Assembly: GCA_944326265.1 (NCBI GenBank)
Contig: CALVDE010000020.1
Coordinates: 1 to 48,532 of the forward strand
DNA length: 48,532 nt
Reading direction: 5' to 3'
Source: an uncultured Bacteroidales bacterium
Lineage (GTDB): Bacteria > Bacteroidota > Bacteroidia > Bacteroidales > UBA932
The position numbers and the translations under genes were made by a program. Each line of letters starts with the position of its first letter. Positions within the stretch are counted from its first letter, which is position 1. The notes under the pieces were generated by a model, which saw only the letters and a list, made by a program, of their open reading frames with translations, made no database searches and had not been told where the DNA came from. Shown one piece after another: positions 44,666-48,532 of the stretch.

Positions 44666-46702
44666 TTAAGAAAGGGCCTGGCCGGAGTCGTCGTATTTCT
44701 CGGGGTAGAGGAGGATGAGGCTGCATCTGGTGAACTCGCGGCCCAGGAGGCGGGGCAGCTTCTCGAACGAGCTGTCGTGGGAGATGGAGCCGGGGCGGGA
44801 GCTTATTACGGCAAGGAGGCTGTCGTCATCGAGTTCTGAGGCGAGGGAGGTCAGGTCGCTGTAGTCCTCCATAGGAACGTACAGGGCTTCGGTGCGGTGT
44901 GCATTTTCCTCAAGCATTTTCTGAAGGATGGTTATCGTATTCTGCGGAGCATGAATATGCAGTGGACGCTCAAGGGCTGTGCTCAGGCGGCAGAGGTGTC
45001 CGACCCAGCGGCTGAATCCAGCCTCGTACTCGGCTTTGGGAGGTACGGCCACCATAATCTGGCTCAGGGTGTTGATCGGGACCATCAGGCGCGAGAGAAG
45101 GATCTCGCAGGAGAGGCTCTTGAGGAGGTTGACGGCCAGGTTACCGAGAATCGGGCTGTCGGCATCTCTTCTGAGGCCGATGAGAAGGCTGGTTATGTTC
45201 TGCTCCTTGACGGTGTGGATGATGCCTGAGGCGATGTTGAGGTCGTAGCGGCTGAGTTTCTTGAGGTCCACATGGGCTGATGCGGCTATCATGGCGGCAT
45301 TGTCCAGGTTGCGGGCTGCGGTGCTCACGGCCTTGGAGTTGTCGGTGTCGTAGAGGATGCTCAGGGCGTAGAGATTGTCGCTCTTGCGCGTATCCCTTAC
45401 AGCCATTGACAGGCAGACCAGGTCCTTGACTGTATCCGGGTTGGCGAGGGGAATCAGTATTTTCTCCGCGCTGCTGTCCGGTGCGCGCTCCGCAGCCGGC
45501 TCCTCAACTGCTATCTTTCTGGCTGCATGGTCGGTGGTCAGGGAACTGACGATACAGGTGACGAGGATTACAAGGACCGTCCCGTTGAGCACGTCCTCGC
45601 TGAGCAGGCGGCTGCCGTCCGGGAGTATGATCTCGTATCCGATCAAGGCTGCTGCAAGGGTGGCCGCAGCCTGGGACGTGGAAAGTCCGAACATAAGGCG
45701 GCGTTCAGTGCTGGACATGCGGAATGTCTTCTGGGTAAGAAAACTGGCTGTCCATTTGCCGATCAGGGCGGTGGCGGTCATGACTGCAGCCACTTTCAGG
45801 GCCTCGCCTCCTTGGCCGAATATCACGTTGAGATTTATAAGCATCCCGACTCCGATGAGGAAGAACGGGATGAAAAGGGCGTTGCCCACGAACTCGAGGT
45901 GACTTTTCAATGGAGAAATGGACGGAATCAGACGGTTGAGCAGGATACCGGTAAGGAACGCTCCCAGGATGCCCTCCAGGCCGGCCAGCTCCATCAGTCC
46001 GGCAGCAGCGAAAAGCAGAACCATTACAAAGATGAACTGCATGACGGTGTCGTCGTACTTGCGGAAGAACCAGCGTGCTATTCTAGGAAAGGAGTAGATG
46101 ATGAGGGCTCCGATCATTATCACCTTGAAGGCCATTGCTATCCAGAAGGACTCTCCGGTCTCGCCCCTGAATATGCCGCTGATGACGGCCAGTACCAGCA
46201 GGGTCAGCGTGTCGGTGACGGCTGTGGCTCCTACAGCAATGCTCACGCTTCTCTGCCGCGAGACTCCGAGCCGGAGGACTATCGGGTAGGATATGAGGGT
46301 GTATGAGGCGTACATGCTGGCCAGTAGTATGGAGGTGGCGATACTGTATTTCAGAAGTGAAGTGTTGACGACAAAGCCAAGGACTATCGGAACAGTGAAT
46401 GTCAGCAGGCCGAGGAGGGCGGCTTTCTTCCGGTTGCGCTTGAAGTCCTCCATATTGATGTCCAGACCTGCAAGAAGCATGATGTAGTACAGCCCCACGT
46501 TGCCGAACAGCTCGAAGCTGCTGTCGCGGCTGAGGAGATTAAGCCCGTGCTCTCCGATGAGCACACCGGCCAGAATCATCCCTATGATGTTCGGTATCCG
46601 CAGCCGGTTGAAAAGCAGCGGGGCGAACAGGATAATCATCAGGACAATCAGGAATATCCACGTAGGATCCGTTATCGGCAGACTCAGTTCACTCCAGTTC
46701 AT
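44666..46702 (-). CDS. CPA2-type cation:proton antiporter with cytosolic USP-like tail
   Basis: Inner-membrane Na+ or K+/H+ exchanger, 678 residues. The membrane part (about 1-400, 12 or so helices) begins LLFNRLRIPNIIGMILAGVLIGEHGL, typical of the Kef/NapA-like CPA2 group, and has GATAVTDTLTLLVLAVISG and GILGAFLTGILLNRLIP. The tail (about 415-678) contains two universal-stress-protein-like halves (EKILIPLANPDTVKDLVCLSMAV; QIMVAVPPKAEYEAGFSRWV), expected to bind a nucleotide or act as a gate. There is no RCK/TrkA-N domain. Ion not determinable. Same strand as its neighbours. Confidence 0.9.
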   Translation of the reverse strand: MNWSELSLPITDPTWIFLIVLMIILFAPLLFNRLRIPNIIGMILAGVLIGEHGLNLLSRDSSFELFGNVGLYYIMLLAGLDINMEDFKRNRKKAALLGLLTFTVPIVLGFVVNTSLLKYSIATSILLASMYASYTLISYPIVLRLGVSRQRSVSIAVGATAVTDTLTLLVLAVISGIFRGETGESFWIAMAFKVIMIGALIIYSFPRIARWFFRKYDDTVMQFIFVMVLLFAAAGLMELAGLEGILGAFLTGILLNRLIPSISPLKSHLEFVGNALFIPFFLIGVGMLINLNVIFGQGGEALKVAAVMTATALIGKWTASFLTQKTFRMSSTERRLMFGLSTSQAAATLAAALIGYEIILPDGSRLLSEDVLNGTVLVILVTCIVSSLTTDHAARKIAVEEPAAERAPDSSAEKILIPLANPDTVKDLVCLSMAVRDTRKSDNLYALSILYDTDNSKAVSTAARNLDNAAMIAASAHVDLKKLSRYDLNIASGIIHTVKEQNITSLLIGLRRDADSPILGNLAVNLLKSLSCEILLSRLMVPINTLSQIMVAVPPKAEYEAGFSRWVGHLCRLSTALERPLHIHAPQNTITILQKMLEENAHRTEALYVPMEDYSDLTSLASELDDDSLLAVISSRPGSISHDSSFEKLPRLLGREFTRCSLILLYPEKYDDSGQALS

Positions 46703-46706
46703 TCCA

Positions 46707-46714
46707 CAAATTTA
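46707..46714 (-). promoter_or_regulatory. -7 box very close to the antiporter start
   Basis: Minus strand TAAATTTG, an exact TAnnTTTG, ends only four bases before the ATG at 46702. If used, the transcript would be nearly leaderless. A small tandem repeat (cttttccggcgg/atg) lies just upstream at 46725-46757. Confidence 0.3.
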
Positions 46715-46803
46715 AGAAAAAATCTTTTCCGGCGGTGCTTTTCCGGCGATGCTTTTTTCTGTTTCGGCTCTGGGTGTGATGCCCTTTTCTCGCAGCTTCC
46801 TTC

Positions 46804-47091
46804 CACCTTCGGAAGGTGAGTAGATCCCCCGTGTTTTCGTCTCACCTTCGGAAGGTGTGCATTTGCCAGGATTGCCCTACAGCGTCTGTGGCCCTGCTTT
46901 TTCTTGCCTGACCCTCATCCCACCTTCGGAAGGTGGGTAGATTTCCCGTGTTTTCGTCTCACCTTCGGAAGGTGCGCATTTGCCAGGATTGCCCTGCAGC
47001 GTCTGTGGCCCTGCTTCCCCTTGCCTGACCCTCATTCCACCTTCGGAAGGTGGGTAGATTTCCCACATTTTCTATCCACCTTCGGAAGGTG
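46804..47091. repeat. Tandem 117-bp repeat with paired 15-bp palindromes (right array)
   Basis: CACCTTCGGAAGGTG is present six times without a change, at 46804, 46843, 46921, 46960, 47038 and 47077. The unit is 117 bases: 46804-46920, 46921-47037 (nine differences), and a partial third copy from 47038. Within each unit the two palindromes are 39 bases apart, as in the left array. The array lies in the 415-base gap between the antiporter and the AmpG-like gene; I see no gene there. Confidence 0.85.
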
Positions 47092-47117
47092 TGCGGAAAA
47101 AATGAACGATTGCTGCT

Positions 47118-48443
47118 TTACTGCTGATTACCGCTACTCTTCAGGCCGAAGGAAGGGTCGACCTTGATGAGTGCGGTGACTGCGAGGGTGACGAGGCAGC
47201 AGCCCATGATCCACCAGAAGAAGCCGACGTAGCCCATCCATTCCTGCAGGGCACCCGCGAACATTCCCGGTATCATCATGCCGAGGGCCATGAATGCGGT
47301 GCAGATGGCGTAATGGGAGGTCTTGCTGGGCCCTTCGGCGAAATACATCATGTAGAGCATGAAGGAGGTGAAGCCGACGCCGTAGCCGAACTGCTCGATG
47401 AAGACGCAGGCGTTGATCAGGACCAGGTTCAGCATGGAGGCCGGGTCGGGCTGGGCCATGCTCATCCAGCAGAATACGCCGCAGGGCAGGGTGAGTGCCA
47501 GGGCCATGGGCCAGAGGCAGCGTTTGAGTCCGTACCGCGACACGAGCACGCCGCCGAGGATGCCGCCGAGAGTCAGGCCGATGATGCCTATCGTGCCGTA
47601 GACCAGACCGACCTGGGCGGTGCTCAGGCCGAGGCCGCCTTCGGTTGCGGAGTCGAGCAGGAAGGGGTTGATCATCTTCACGAGCTGGGCTTCGGGGAAG
47701 CGGTACAGGAGAATGAAGGCGACGGCGATCCAGACGTGCTTTTTTCGGAAAAATGAGCCGAAGGTGCCGACGAACTCGCGGAGGATGTGGGTGGCGCCTT
47801 GGCTGGATGCGGGTTTGCCGGGCATTGCTCCCGAGGGCCTGTCCACCACCGGCCGGGGCAATATCCGCGAATGGTAAAATGCGATAAGCAGGAACAGCAC
47901 CGAGAGCATCAGGAAGGTCACCGCCCACGCCCGGGGCACATTTCCGAAAGCCGTCTCCATCCATCCGGCCGCCATCACGACCCCGCCCTGCCCGATGATG
48001 GTCGCCAGCCGGTAGAACGCGCTGCGGATTCCCACGTACAGCGACTGGTCCGAGGAGTCCAGTGCCAGCATGTAGTATCCGTCCGCCGCTATGTCGTGCG
48101 TGGCCGAGGCAAATCCGATCAGCCAGAACACAGCCAGCGACAGCACCACGTAACTGTCCAGCGGCAGTGTCAGCGCGATGGCCGCAAACGCCGCCCCGAT
48201 AATGAGCTGCGTCGTCACCGTCCACCAGCGTTTGGTCCTGATGATATCCACGAACGGGCTCCAGAACGGCTTGATGACCCACGGCAGATACAGCCACCCG
48301 GTATAGAAGGCGATGTCGGTGTTCGACATCCCGAGATTCTTGTACATGATGACCGACAGCGTGTTCACTGCCACGTAAGGCAATCCCTCCGCCACATACA
48401 GGGTCGGAATCCACGCCATCGGCGGTATTCTCTTGCTTTTCAT
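47118..48443 (-). CDS. AmpG-like MFS transporter
   Basis: A 441-residue transporter of about 12 helices. The start (MAWIPTLYVAEGLPYVAVNTLSV split over helix 1, then MYKNLGMSNTDIAFYTGWLYLPWVIKPFWSP) is that of the AmpG/SLC33-like MFS branch, as is GFASATHDIAADGYYMLAL. AmpG brings anhydro-muropeptides or amino sugars into the cytosol for wall recycling. Bacteroidota members often sit near NamZ; here namZ is about 5 kb away on the same strand, with the antiporter and restriction pair between. The actual substrate is not known. The start codon lies seven bases from a dispersed repeat. Confidence 0.85.
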   Translation of the reverse strand: MKSKRIPPMAWIPTLYVAEGLPYVAVNTLSVIMYKNLGMSNTDIAFYTGWLYLPWVIKPFWSPFVDIIRTKRWWTVTTQLIIGAAFAAIALTLPLDSYVVLSLAVFWLIGFASATHDIAADGYYMLALDSSDQSLYVGIRSAFYRLATIIGQGGVVMAAGWMETAFGNVPRAWAVTFLMLSVLFLLIAFYHSRILPRPVVDRPSGAMPGKPASSQGATHILREFVGTFGSFFRKKHVWIAVAFILLYRFPEAQLVKMINPFLLDSATEGGLGLSTAQVGLVYGTIGIIGLTLGGILGGVLVSRYGLKRCLWPMALALTLPCGVFCWMSMAQPDPASMLNLVLINACVFIEQFGYGVGFTSFMLYMMYFAEGPSKTSHYAICTAFMALGMMIPGMFAGALQEWMGYVGFFWWIMGCCLVTLAVTALIKVDPSFGLKSSGNQQ

Positions 48444-48449
48444 GATGTA

Positions 48450-48532
48450 AATATACGCAGAAGCCGAGCGCAGAGCAAATTTATTTGCTATGCCGAGGCG
48501 CGACAGTATATGTGGACGAAGTCCAAATTGCG
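48450..48532 (-). repeat. Inverted copy of the 7351 hairpin repeat, running off the window
   Basis: 48450-48486 is the exact reverse complement of 7351-7387. Further on, the hairpin is GGAC-TTC-GTCC in place of CGGC-TTC-GCCG, with two pairs changed on both sides, and the tail atactgtcgcgcctcggc matches atactgttcacgcctcggt at 7402-7420. It contains TAAATTTG (48483-48476), 33 bases before the AmpG-like start, and is cut by the window end. Confidence 0.8.

Overview
The window reads as ordinary chromosome from a member of the Bacteroidales (phylum Bacteroidota). The basis is a set of lineage hallmarks: TonB receptor plus DUF4249 lipoprotein, a BACON-domain lipoprotein, a DUF4492-cydA-cydB unit, the order purH-mreB-mreC-mreD-mrdA-rodA, a MalQ with two starch-binding modules, a DUF1343/NamZ protein, and several -7 boxes of the Bacteroidota form TAnnTTTG. 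Shine-Dalgarno signals are weak throughout. Genus cannot be fixed by reading alone. I see no rRNA, tRNA, phage, integrase or transposase gene.

Layout. 1-3046: a secreted thioredoxin-like lipoprotein, a small winged-helix regulator with a membrane protein partner, and a noncoding stretch carrying six 15-bp palindromes at about 39-bp period. 3047-7352: secreted PepC-like peptidase and the cytochrome bd oxidase unit. 7351-11827: a repeat pair, then lipoprotein / TonB receptor / DUF4249 lipoprotein, closed by a bidirectional terminator. 11909-14442: BACON lipoprotein and M6-like metallopeptidase (minus). 14558-24683: gcvP and the purH-mreBCD-mrdA-rodA cell-elongation cluster (minus). 24792-29811: ispD (plus), then prmC, ddl and a class A PBP (minus). 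29901-32736: topA and an Lrp/AsnC regulator (plus). 32723-40600: malQ, two paralogous lipoproteins, radA and a serine hydrolase (minus). 40655-42335: a small membrane protein and NamZ. 42332-44637: an AT-rich EcoRII-type restriction-modification pair. 44666-48443: a CPA2 antiporter, a second palindrome array, and an AmpG-like MFS transporter.

How the genes work together. Much of the window concerns the cell envelope: rod-shape elongasome (MreBCD, PBP2, RodA), D-Ala-D-Ala ligase, a bifunctional PBP, a beta-lactamase-fold hydrolase, and muropeptide salvage candidates (NamZ, AmpG-like). Many adjacent genes overlap by the four bases ATGA, suggesting translational coupling.

Most unusual: (1) two arrays of the palindrome CACCTTCGGAAGGTG, 44 kb apart, in opposite orientation and with the same 39-bp register; (2) the restriction-modification pair is clearly foreign in base composition yet joined by a 4-base overlap to the GC-rich namZ gene; (3) a hairpin-bearing repeat carrying a TAnnTTTG box lies upstream of two unrelated transport operons in the same orientation relative to the gene.
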